The notes beneath the pieces were generated by a model that was not told the DNA's origin, did no database searches, and saw only the letters and a program-made list of their open reading frames with translations. Made by a program: the position numbers and the translations under genes. Shown one piece after another: positions 17,592 to 25,395 of a DNA stretch of 37,394 bases; within the stretch, counting starts at the first letter, position 1, and each line of letters begins with the position of its first letter. This stretch comes from an uncultured Chthonomonas sp. (GTDB taxonomy: Bacteria > Armatimonadota > Chthonomonadetes > Chthonomonadales > Chthonomonadaceae): assembly GCA_903919615.1 (NCBI GenBank), contig CAIXIX010000352.1, positions 1-37,394 on the forward strand, written 5' to 3'.

Positions 17592-17626
17592 GGTCAATTG
17601 GTACACGTTGGGGGTCATTTGGTACA
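17592..17626 (+). promoter_or_regulatory. Two direct repeats, probable LytTR operator
   Basis: GGTCAATTGGTACA (17592-17605) and GGTCATTTGGTACA (17613-17626) are identical at 13 of 14 positions and start 21 bases apart, two helical turns. LytTR-family regulators bind pairs of direct repeats with this spacing. The sites lie between the LytTR gene and the efflux operon it precedes. Confidence 0.65.
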
Positions 17627-17656
17627 GACGGCCAGAAACCCCTGTTTTGACAGGGA

Positions 17657-17662
17657 TATAAT
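17657..17662 (+). promoter_or_regulatory. -10 element (TATAAT) of the first efflux operon
   Basis: A consensus TATAAT sits 31 bases after the second direct repeat, putting the repeats at roughly -70 and -49. The position expected for -35 (17634-17639, AGAAAC) is poor, as expected for an activator-dependent promoter. The TTGACA at 17647-17652 is only 4 bases from the -10 and cannot serve. A 145-base leader without a gene follows. Confidence 0.5.
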
Positions 17663-17807
17663 GCCTGCCATGCAACGCGTCGTAGCCCATTGCCTCTAAC
17701 CTTGCACCTGTTTCGCTTGTCACCTGAACGAGACTACGCTTGAGCAGCCCAAGATCGGCAGGTAAAGGTATGTTGGCCCTTAAGAGCGACTAGGCTAGAA
17801 AGAAACC

Positions 17808-19169
17808 GTGATCTTGTCCATTGCACGATACTTCTTATCCATAACAGCGTTTACACTTTGCGCATCTGCATACGCACAGGATGCTGTGAAGCCTGGAGCA
17901 GCACCCTCAACCGAACTCCCGGTGCCTGTCCCTGCGGCAAACAAAATATCCATTTCTCAAGCAGTTCAAATCGGTTTAAAGGACAATCCGCAAACCACGG
18001 CTTCTCATTTCGCCGTTGTGAGCGCGAGAGAAAATTACAACGGTCAAAAGTCACCTGTAAACCCTACGGTGCAGTATGGCGCACTAAATAATACCGTTGC
18101 GCCGGCAACCGTTACTGACGGCCTATCCCAGGCAGCCAATTACACCGCATACATTACGGTAGAGACCAGCGGTGCACAAAAGTTCCGTGCGTCTCAATCG
18201 AAAGAGCAGTTCCATCAGGCAGAGTTCGATGCCGCTTCTCTCAATCTGGCCCTCAAGTTAAATATCCTGACCGCTTACGTCAACCTTGAAACCGCAAACC
18301 GCGCGCTGGAGGTTGAACAGACGGTATACGCAAACTTACGGCAGCTAGCTGAGCTGACTCGCAAGCGCTTTGAAGCTGGAGCAGGGAACGAAGCAGACAG
18401 CATCCGCGCGAACATAACGGCCATCCAGGAAGAGCAGAACTTGATCGAAAGTGTAGCTGCGGTTAACAGCGCGCGTGCCGTGCTAAACCAGCAGCTAGGG
18501 CATCCGACTGACAGCCCAATCGACGCCCTCACGCCTCTAGAATTTCAGCCTGCAACGATCCCGTCATTTTCCGATCTTAAGGCAGCCGCAGAGAGACGTC
18601 GCCCCGAAGTACAGAGCGCACTGGCGAACCTCAAATCTCTCCATGCTTCCGCTGGACTTGCTCGCTCAGCATACTATCCGGATTTGGTTGTTGGCAAGGA
18701 CTTTACCGCAACTGGCGAAGTCAATATTGGCTTTTCCGTTCCGATCGATTTAGGCAGCATTAAAGGTTCGGTACGAAAAGCACAGGCAGATGTGCGCTCT
18801 CAAGAAGCTCAGGTGGAGCTTGCAAGACAAGCGGTTGATCTCGATGTAAAGTCATCCCAGATCAGTGTCCTCGCGGCAAAGCGCCAGGTAGAGACATACG
18901 ACAACGGAATACTCAAACAATCGGAACGGTTGTTCAACCAGATGAAAGAGAGCTACCTGCTCGGCGGGAATTCGCTGCTGGATGTGATAACGGCTGAGAA
19001 CACATATCGGGCAGTACAAAGCGCATATAACTCCGCACTAGGCGCATATAGCGTTGCACTTTACACACTCGAGCATGCGGTCGCTGCGCCCTTAAACGCT
19101 GCTCCAGGTACAGGATTGATGATTTCCACAGCTTCGGCGGCGTTTGGCAAGCAGGCTGCGGGTAAATAG
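17808..19169 (+). CDS. TolC/OEP-family outer membrane efflux protein
   Basis: A 453-residue protein starting at GTG with a Sec signal peptide (cleavage near AYAQD, residue 23). It has the two-repeat alpha-helical pattern of outer membrane efflux channels (PF02321). Helix segments include ISQAVQIGLKDNPQTTASH, YVNLETANRALEVEQTVYAN with LTRKRFEAGAGNEADSIRA, and in the second repeat QMKESYLLGGNSLLDVITAE. It would trimerise into the outer membrane conduit of the RND pump encoded downstream. It is the only such gene in the window, so the second RND system may share it. Confidence 0.93.
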   Translation: MILSIARYFLSITAFTLCASAYAQDAVKPGAAPSTELPVPVPAANKISISQAVQIGLKDNPQTTASHFAVVSARENYNGQKSPVNPTVQYGALNNTVAPATVTDGLSQAANYTAYITVETSGAQKFRASQSKEQFHQAEFDAASLNLALKLNILTAYVNLETANRALEVEQTVYANLRQLAELTRKRFEAGAGNEADSIRANITAIQEEQNLIESVAAVNSARAVLNQQLGHPTDSPIDALTPLEFQPATIPSFSDLKAAAERRRPEVQSALANLKSLHASAGLARSAYYPDLVVGKDFTATGEVNIGFSVPIDLGSIKGSVRKAQADVRSQEAQVELARQAVDLDVKSSQISVLAAKRQVETYDNGILKQSERLFNQMKESYLLGGNSLLDVITAENTYRAVQSAYNSALGAYSVALYTLEHAVAAPLNAAPGTGLMISTASAAFGKQAAGK

Positions 19170-19182
19170 CGGGGAGAATGAA

Positions 19183-20898
19183 GTGTCTGAATCGGAACAG
19201 AACAACGAGACAACGCCAGTACCGGTCACCGGGCCCGGTCATCGAGCGGATCGCGATGCCATCAAGACATCACCGCCGCGGCGACAACTTATACTGATTG
19301 CAATTATCGTTATTGCCACTTTTGTGGCGATTAAGTACATAGGCTCGCATTCGGGCACGAAAGAAAAGGATACCGTTAACGCACTGAACCCCAACCAGGC
19401 GATCGTATCAAAGGCAGCATCTGAAGCAATTGAGCTGCAGACAGCCTCGATTACTGTGGAGCCGGGAAAGAAGCTAATTAAGACCAACGGAGTGGTCCAT
19501 TTCACGCCAAGCAGCAGCATCAATGTAAGCCCTAGACTCGTCGGTAAGGTCCGTACAGTGTTTGTTAACGTGGGAGATCATGTAACTGCCGGACAACCCC
19601 TCGCTGAAATGGTCAGCTCCGATGCAGCTAACGCTGTCGGCGCCGCTAAAGATGCCGATGAGCAGGTAAAGCTTACAGCGGGGGCATTGGATACAGCAAG
19701 GAAGCAGTTTAAGTTAGGTACCCCCGAGGTACAGGCTGCGGAAGCGGCATATGTTCAGGCCAAAGAGGCTACTGGATTCAACCGTCGAGCGCTGGAACTG
19801 GCACGAGAACAGAGCAATATCGGCGGATTTACCGAGAAACCGCTTTCGGACGCGCAGAGCGCGGAAAAACAGACATCGACACAGCTTGCGCAGGATGAAA
19901 AAGATCTCGCGTTCGCCCAGAAGCAATATGATAGAGCTCTAAAGCTGCTTTCGATTGGCACTGCTGCAAAACAGGAAGTTGAAGCGGCAGAGGCTACTCT
20001 GGGCAAGGCGAATGATGCGGTTTCAAACGATCGTGAGCAACTGCGTATCGCCATTCAGACCCTTGCCCGAGAGCAAAGGGCATTTTCGAGCAAACTCTAC
20101 TCAAATCAGAATATCTCGCAGGCCGAAACAAACTACAAACAGGCAACCATTGCCGAACAGGCGGCAGCAACAGCGTTGAAAATGGCAAAAGCAGCGCTGT
20201 ATCACGATCTTAAGCAGGCCGAACATGATTACAACGCTGCCGAGAGCGATGCGCACGCTGCGCATGTAGCGCTCAGCACATTCGATAATCCAACGCACAT
20301 GGGGGTTGTGGTTGTGCGCGCCCCTGCAGTGGGGATCATTACCGCACGGAATGTTAATCCCGGCCAAATCGTCGACCAGACCGGACAGACTCCATGGCAA
20401 ATGTTTACCATTGTAAACTCGGCGACCGTATTTGTGGACGCGCAAGTCTACGAGAAAGACATAGCAGGGGTGCGTATCAACGACGCCGTCTCCGCGAAAT
20501 CAGATGCGCTTCCTGGTAATTTCGTGGCGAGAGGGCGTATCAGCTTCATATCTCCCGGCCTCGATGCGGCAACTCATGCGCTATCGGTAAGGGCCGATGT
20601 TGACAATCGTGCGGGTCTCCTCAAGGACGGCATGTTTGTAAGCGTCGAGATCGATATCTCTTCTCACTCTCCCTATTCGGCCATACCGGTTGTTCCTCTA
20701 ACTGCAGTGGTTCACGATGGCGATGCTGATTACGTTTTCGTTGCTGCTGGAGAAGGTAAATACGACAAACGGAAAATCTCGATGGGTGAGCAGCGCGGCG
20801 AGGGCCAGGTAGCGATCACGTCCGGCCTGACGGGCAAAGAGACCATTGTAACGCATGGCGCACTGTACCTTGGCGCCGGCGGAACCGCACTGGACTGA
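19183..20898 (+). CDS. RND periplasmic adaptor (HlyD/CusB-like)
   Basis: A 571-residue membrane fusion protein. I choose the GTG at 19183 because GGGGAG lies ahead of it and it falls 13 bases after the TolC-like stop. A single membrane segment (about 36-55, ILIAIIVIATFVAIKYIG) anchors it. A lipoyl half follows (VGDHVTAGQPLAEM), then an unusually long alpha-helical coiled-coil hairpin, the second lipoyl half (VRAPAVGIITARNVNPGQIV) and a beta-barrel/MP domain. It links the TolC channel to the inner membrane pump. The long hairpin resembles CusB/CzcB relatives. Confidence 0.92.
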   Translation: MSESEQNNETTPVPVTGPGHRADRDAIKTSPPRRQLILIAIIVIATFVAIKYIGSHSGTKEKDTVNALNPNQAIVSKAASEAIELQTASITVEPGKKLIKTNGVVHFTPSSSINVSPRLVGKVRTVFVNVGDHVTAGQPLAEMVSSDAANAVGAAKDADEQVKLTAGALDTARKQFKLGTPEVQAAEAAYVQAKEATGFNRRALELAREQSNIGGFTEKPLSDAQSAEKQTSTQLAQDEKDLAFAQKQYDRALKLLSIGTAAKQEVEAAEATLGKANDAVSNDREQLRIAIQTLAREQRAFSSKLYSNQNISQAETNYKQATIAEQAAATALKMAKAALYHDLKQAEHDYNAAESDAHAAHVALSTFDNPTHMGVVVVRAPAVGIITARNVNPGQIVDQTGQTPWQMFTIVNSATVFVDAQVYEKDIAGVRINDAVSAKSDALPGNFVARGRISFISPGLDAATHALSVRADVDNRAGLLKDGMFVSVEIDISSHSPYSAIPVVPLTAVVHDGDADYVFVAAGEGKYDKRKISMGEQRGEGQVAITSGLTGKETIVTHGALYLGAGGTALD

Positions 20899-20917
20899 GA
20901 GCAGGCACAACCGACCC

Positions 20918-23900
20918 ATGGTAAACAAGCTCATTCAATTTGCAATGCGCCAGCGCATTCTCGTGCTTTTTGTAGCACTTGCTCTGCTGGTCTGGGGCGC
21001 ATTCAGCTTCTCTCAGCTTCCAATTGAGGCCTATCCGGACGTGATGAACGCCCAGGTAATCGTGGTTACTCAATGGCCCGGACATGCTGCTGAGGAGATG
21101 GAAAAGCAGGTAACGATCCCACTTGAGATCAGCCTGTATTCGGTGCCTCATATTACGGCTCTTCGAAGCCGGTCGCTGTTTGGTCTCTCTGCCATCTATC
21201 TGACCTTTGATGACGATTCCAACGATTACTTCGCCCGTGAGCAGGTAAACCAGGCGCTAAGCGGCACGAACCTGCCTTCCGGCCTGCAGCCCTCTATGCA
21301 GCCCATGACCAGCGCTGCCGGCGAAGTGATGCGGTATGTGGTAACAGGCAACGTTTCTCTAAAGAAGCTCAAAGAGATCCAGGACTGGACCCTGTTTCGT
21401 GAGTTCCACCAGGTGCCGGGCGTCGCGGATGTCGCGATCTTCGGAGGAACAACCAAGGAGTATCAGATTCAGCTGGATCGGCGAAAGCTATCCAACTATG
21501 GCGTAACGGTTCAGCAGGTTGAGCAGGCAGTATCCAACTCGAACTCGAACGGCGGTGGCAACTACATCGCTCGAGGCAGTGAGAACTACATCATTCGAGG
21601 GATCGGTCTGCTCAAAGATTCTGCGGATATCGGCAATGTCGTGGTAGCAGAGCGTAACAGCACACCTGTTCTGGTTCACGATATCGGTGTGGTTCGGACA
21701 TCTTATGTGCCTCGCCTGGGCAAAGTGGGTTTGAAGGTAGGCAATGGCGGCGCGGATGTGGATGATGTGGCGATGGGGACCATCGTCATGCGACGTTACG
21801 AGAATGCCGGTGAGGTTCTTGAGGCGCTGCACAAGAAGATCAAGGAGCTGAACACCGAGGTGCTGCCAAAGGGTGTGCAGATCGTTCCGTTTATCGACCG
21901 AACGGATCTGATCCATGTAACAACGCACACGGTTCTCCACAATCTTGTGGAGGGTGTGGTCCTGGTGATTATTGTACTGGTTCTGTTTCTCGGAAATGTC
22001 CGAGCGGCAACAATTGTAGCGATTACGATCCCGTTCAGCCTGTTGTGGGCGTTTTCGTGGATGAACCTGCTGCATGTACCTGCGAACCTGATATCGCTTG
22101 GCGCGATCGATTTCGGCATCATCGTGAACGGCGCTGTGATCCTCGTTGAGAATATTATCCGTCATCTGGATCACCGTCACCATGATGAGTCTGTGGCTTC
22201 GACGATCCTGGCCGCATCGCGCGAGGTTAGTTCTGAGCTCTTCTTTACGACGGTGATCATCATAGTGGGTTACCTGCCGCTGTTTACGATGCAGAGTGTC
22301 GAGAAGAAGATGTTCAGCCCTATGTCGTACACGATAGGGCTTGCGATACTCGGGTCACTGTTGATGGCGCTGCTTATCGTGCCTGCACTCTGTTACATCG
22401 CACTCCAAAAGCAGGGTCCAAGCCGAGAACCACGATGGCTTTCCTGGCTCACCTCCAAATACCGGCGTGCTGTGATGGTAGCGCTGCACAACCCATGGGT
22501 CACCGTGACGCTAGGCGCGGCGGTCTGCCTGGTGGCCACTGTCGTTACACCCCTTCTCGGCACAGAGTTTCTTCCGCATCTGGATGAGGGCAATATGTAC
22601 ATCCGGGGTTCGCTACCCCAGACGGTTTCGTTTCAAGAGTCAACGCATGTCGTCTCACGAATTCGCGCTCTTCTTTCGGAATTTCAGCCAGTAGACCTGA
22701 TTGAATCCCAGATCGGGCGTCCGGACGATGCGGAAGATGTAACCGGTTACGACAATGCGGAGTTCCTGGTGAACTTGAAACCCTACGGCGACTGGAAAGG
22801 CTTCGCGAACAAGGAGGAGCTTATTAAAGCGATGAACGCGAAGCTGAACCAGATCCCGGGGGTCACTTTCAACTTCTCGCAGAACATCGAAGACAATGTG
22901 GAAGAGGCGATTACAGGAGTCAAGGGAGAACTTGCGCTGAAGGTTTTCGGTGAAAACCTGGATACATTGGAGCAGAAAGCGCACGAAATCCAGACGGTGA
23001 TGTCTCACGTCCGCGGCATTGTCGACCTGTCGACATTTGATGAAACCGGGCAACCGCAGGTACAGATCGCTGTTGACCGCGCCAAGTGCGCGAGATACGG
23101 GCTCAATACTTCAGATGTTCAGGACGCGGTACAGACGCAGATCGGCGGACAGGATTTTACGACGCTGCTTGATGGCGAAAAGCAGTTCGGCGTAAGGATC
23201 GGGCTGCGCTCGGACCAGACGAACAACATCAGTAAGATCGGCAAGGTTCAGATAGATACGCCCGAGGGGTACCGAATACCGTTATCGATGGTGGTTAACA
23301 TCTCCGATACTCGTGGCGCCTCATTTGTATACCGTGAATCCGGGCGTAGGTACATCGCGATTAAGTTCGGAGTGCGCGGCCGGGATATCGGCAGCGCCGT
23401 TGCCGAAGTGCAGCAGGCTGTTAAGACAGGAGTAAAGCTGCCGGAAAACTACCACGTGGTTTTCAGCGGAGAATTTGAGTCAATGCAGCGAGCTGGAAGA
23501 CGCCTTGCAATTATTATTCCCATCACTATCGGGATCATCTGGCTGATTTTATATATGCTATTCGGCCATCTGTCGCGCACGGTAATCGTCATGCTCAACA
23601 TGCCGATCGCAGTTTCCGGCGGTATCTTTCTCCTCTACATGGCAGGACATCACCTTTCGGTATCTGCAGCGGTCGGGTTCATTGCGCTGTTCGGAGTAGC
23701 TGTCCAAAACGCCGTAATCATGGTCTCGTATTTTGACCATCTGAGACAGCAGGGACGTACGCTGTATGAGGCAATCATTGAAGGCGTTGAGACGCGTATT
23801 CGCCCGGTACTGATGACGGCAATGCTTGCAACTATCGGCCTCGTGCCGGCGGCAATGTCAAATGGTATTGGCTCAGATGTGCAGAAGCCGCTTGCCATAG

Positions 23901-24049
23901 CGATAATAGGCGGCATGGTGACCGACGTGCTGATAGGAACGCTGTTTGTGCTGCCCGTGCTGTACTTGCTCATAGCAAGACGGAATCCTGGGACGCCGAA
24001 ACAAGCCGATGCCGGCGGACTGGATACCGAGCCAGTTTATCCACACTGA
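20918..24049 (+). CDS. CzcA/CusA-like RND efflux permease
   Basis: A 1043-residue inner membrane proton-driven pump with the 12-segment RND layout. The ATG at 20918 follows the adaptor stop by 19 bases. The N-terminus (IQFAMRQRILVLF, LPIEAYPDVMNAQVIVVTQW) and LLGTEFLPHLDEGNMYI fit the heavy-metal efflux group. TM4 reads D398-FGIIV-N404-GAVILV-E411, aligning with CzcA D402, D408 and E415 with a constant offset of four; the middle proton-relay Asp is Asn here. Whether it moves metals or organic compounds is open. Confidence 0.92.
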   Translation: MVNKLIQFAMRQRILVLFVALALLVWGAFSFSQLPIEAYPDVMNAQVIVVTQWPGHAAEEMEKQVTIPLEISLYSVPHITALRSRSLFGLSAIYLTFDDDSNDYFAREQVNQALSGTNLPSGLQPSMQPMTSAAGEVMRYVVTGNVSLKKLKEIQDWTLFREFHQVPGVADVAIFGGTTKEYQIQLDRRKLSNYGVTVQQVEQAVSNSNSNGGGNYIARGSENYIIRGIGLLKDSADIGNVVVAERNSTPVLVHDIGVVRTSYVPRLGKVGLKVGNGGADVDDVAMGTIVMRRYENAGEVLEALHKKIKELNTEVLPKGVQIVPFIDRTDLIHVTTHTVLHNLVEGVVLVIIVLVLFLGNVRAATIVAITIPFSLLWAFSWMNLLHVPANLISLGAIDFGIIVNGAVILVENIIRHLDHRHHDESVASTILAASREVSSELFFTTVIIIVGYLPLFTMQSVEKKMFSPMSYTIGLAILGSLLMALLIVPALCYIALQKQGPSREPRWLSWLTSKYRRAVMVALHNPWVTVTLGAAVCLVATVVTPLLGTEFLPHLDEGNMYIRGSLPQTVSFQESTHVVSRIRALLSEFQPVDLIESQIGRPDDAEDVTGYDNAEFLVNLKPYGDWKGFANKEELIKAMNAKLNQIPGVTFNFSQNIEDNVEEAITGVKGELALKVFGENLDTLEQKAHEIQTVMSHVRGIVDLSTFDETGQPQVQIAVDRAKCARYGLNTSDVQDAVQTQIGGQDFTTLLDGEKQFGVRIGLRSDQTNNISKIGKVQIDTPEGYRIPLSMVVNISDTRGASFVYRESGRRYIAIKFGVRGRDIGSAVAEVQQAVKTGVKLPENYHVVFSGEFESMQRAGRRLAIIIPITIGIIWLILYMLFGHLSRTVIVMLNMPIAVSGGIFLLYMAGHHLSVSAAVGFIALFGVAVQNAVIMVSYFDHLRQQGRTLYEAIIEGVETRIRPVLMTAMLATIGLVPAAMSNGIGSDVQKPLAIAIIGGMVTDVLIGTLFVLPVLYLLIARRNPGTPKQADAGGLDTEPVYPH

Positions 24050-24100
24050 TGAGATCGCTGAAGCGCATAATTATCACGGCTGTTTCAATAGGATAACAAG

Positions 24101-24532
24101 ATGCCAGATTTACACAACCAGCATATCGAGCGTACATTTGTAATGATCAAACCCGAAGGCGTGCGGCGACATCTCGTCGGCGAGTTTATACGACGTTTCG
24201 AGCTGAGAGAACTCAGACTTGTCGCCATTAAACAGATTAGGGCATCACGGTCGCTTGCCGAGACACACTATCACATTCACGCAAATAAGCCGTTCTTTGA
24301 AGACCTTGTGAACCTGATGTTAAGTGGACCTGTGATCGCAATGGTATGGGAGGGCGAACATGCCATTAAGATCGGTCGTATGCTAACCGGCTCAACGAAT
24401 CCTTTGGAAGCGTCGCCGGGCACAATACGGGGCGACTACGCCGGCACAGCTCTGAACAGTCTGGTTCACACATCCGATAGCCCGACAGCGGCCGAGAATG
24501 AAATAGCTCTCTGGTTCCCTGAGGGCTACTAA
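24101..24532 (+). CDS. ndk: Nucleoside diphosphate kinase
   Basis: A 143-residue cytoplasmic enzyme that transfers the gamma phosphate from ATP to other nucleoside diphosphates. K17 in FVMIKPEGV binds phosphate, and H123 in SLVHTSDS is the phosphorylated catalytic His. GSTNPLEASPGTIRGD is the family's nucleotide-binding stretch. An AGGATA site precedes the ATG. It begins 51 bases after the RND permease stop, so it may be carried on the efflux transcript, although a separate promoter is not excluded. Housekeeping genes at the end of efflux operons are unusual. The length and motifs are ordinary. Confidence 0.95.
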   Translation: MPDLHNQHIERTFVMIKPEGVRRHLVGEFIRRFELRELRLVAIKQIRASRSLAETHYHIHANKPFFEDLVNLMLSGPVIAMVWEGEHAIKIGRMLTGSTNPLEASPGTIRGDYAGTALNSLVHTSDSPTAAENEIALWFPEGY

Positions 24533-24575
24533 ACGGGCTGCTCGAATCACACGTTAAAGTCTGAAATACGATCGG

Positions 24576-24608
24576 AATCAGGCATAGCAAACTGCGCCAT
24601 GCCTGATT
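24576..24608 (+). terminator. Inverted repeat after ndk, probable terminator
   Basis: AATCAGGCAT (24576-24585) and ATGCCTGATT (24599-24608) form a perfect 10-bp stem with a 13-base loop, 44 bases after the ndk stop. It is followed by TCATATTG, a weak T-tail. It probably ends the first efflux transcript before the tetR promoter. Confidence 0.55.
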
Positions 24609-24613
24609 TCATA

Positions 24614-24659
24614 TTGACACTATATTCTTTTGCGTGGTAAAGTGTGAACACTGTTCACA
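24614..24659 (+). promoter_or_regulatory. tetR promoter with 17-bp palindromic operator
   Basis: TTGACA (24614-24619) and TAAAGT (24638-24643) make a plausible promoter with an 18-base spacer. The perfect palindrome TGTGAACACTGTTCACA (24643-24659) overlaps the -10 and the transcription start. This is the expected place for autorepression by the TetR protein encoded just downstream. Confidence 0.65.
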
Positions 24660-24675
24660 AAGAGTGTGGTGTTCA

Positions 24676-25299
24676 ATGGCGACGGGTACCCGACGTGCAA
24701 GGGAGATTGAAAATCTCCGGCGCGCTATTTTAGATGCAGCAAGAGAACTGTTCTATGAACAGGACTATCGTGCTGTCTCTATGCGCAAGATTGCGGAAAA
24801 GGTGGAATACTCACCTGCCGCGATCTATCGCTACTTCAGCGACAAGGAGGAGATACTTTTCCACCTGATCGACGAAGGGTTTCAGCAACTAAACAGCCGC
24901 TTCAAGGAACTTGAGATTATTGCCGATCCCGTCGATCGGATGCGGCTTGGAGGTAAGGCCTACACGGAGTTCGCTCTGACCCAGCCCCACTACTACCGTC
25001 TGATGTTCCAACTTGAACGAAACGAAATGATGGCGAAGTATATGCCGCAATGCACAAATGCTAATGATGCATTTGGATTCGTTATCCATGCGATGCAAGA
25101 GGCAATGGATAAAGGCATCTTCAAGCAAGATCTGCCGGCCGTTGTCGTCGCGGCTTCCATATGGGCAGGATTGCACGGAGCAATATCGCTGGCTCTCACC
25201 GGGCATTTGCACATCATGATGGCCGCAGAGCACGATGCGATTCTGTTTGAGTATGTCGCAGAAGGACTGTTACGTCAAAATCTTGTGGATGCAACCTGA
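24676..25299 (+). CDS. TetR-family transcriptional regulator
   Basis: A 207-residue repressor. I start at ATG 24676; a longer GTG reading would include the operator. The N-terminal helix-turn-helix is clear (ILDAARELFYEQDYRAVSM, SPAAIYRYFSDKEEILF). The C-terminal ligand domain is of the WHG/TetR_C type (EFALTQPHYYRLMFQ, IWAGLHGAISLAL), often seen in regulators of efflux and fatty acid genes. A matching operator occurs before its own gene and before the adaptor-RND pair 96 bases downstream, so it probably represses both until an efflux substrate binds. Confidence 0.92.
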   Translation: MATGTRRAREIENLRRAILDAARELFYEQDYRAVSMRKIAEKVEYSPAAIYRYFSDKEEILFHLIDEGFQQLNSRFKELEIIADPVDRMRLGGKAYTEFALTQPHYYRLMFQLERNEMMAKYMPQCTNANDAFGFVIHAMQEAMDKGIFKQDLPAVVVAASIWAGLHGAISLALTGHLHIMMAAEHDAILFEYVAEGLLRQNLVDAT

Positions 25300-25316
25300 T
25301 CTAATTTTTAACACTT

Positions 25317-25352
25317 AGTTAACACTGTTTACAAATAATTACATGTTCACAA
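25317..25352 (+). promoter_or_regulatory. Second TetR operator upstream of adaptor-RND pair
   Basis: AGTTAACACTGTTTACA (25317-25333), with two further A residues, matches 16 of 19 bases of the perfect palindrome in front of tetR. A half-site, TGTTCACAA, follows at 25344-25352. TTAACA at 25308-25313 may be the -35, with AATAAT (25334-25339) a loose -10. The operator would then occupy the promoter spacer. Confidence 0.6.
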
Positions 25353-25395
25353 TATTGAGGAGGATTGGCTCACGAGCGAGCTGGAGATAACAAGA

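Noticed and set aside
17647-17662. TTGACA next to TATAAT read as a strong promoter
   Set aside because: The two boxes are only 4 bases apart, far from the 16-18 required, so only the TATAAT is used in the model.
21488-22183. 231-codon minus-strand frame inside the CzcA-like gene
   Set aside because: It is His/Asn/Arg-rich with no domain and lies fully antisense to a confident RND gene.
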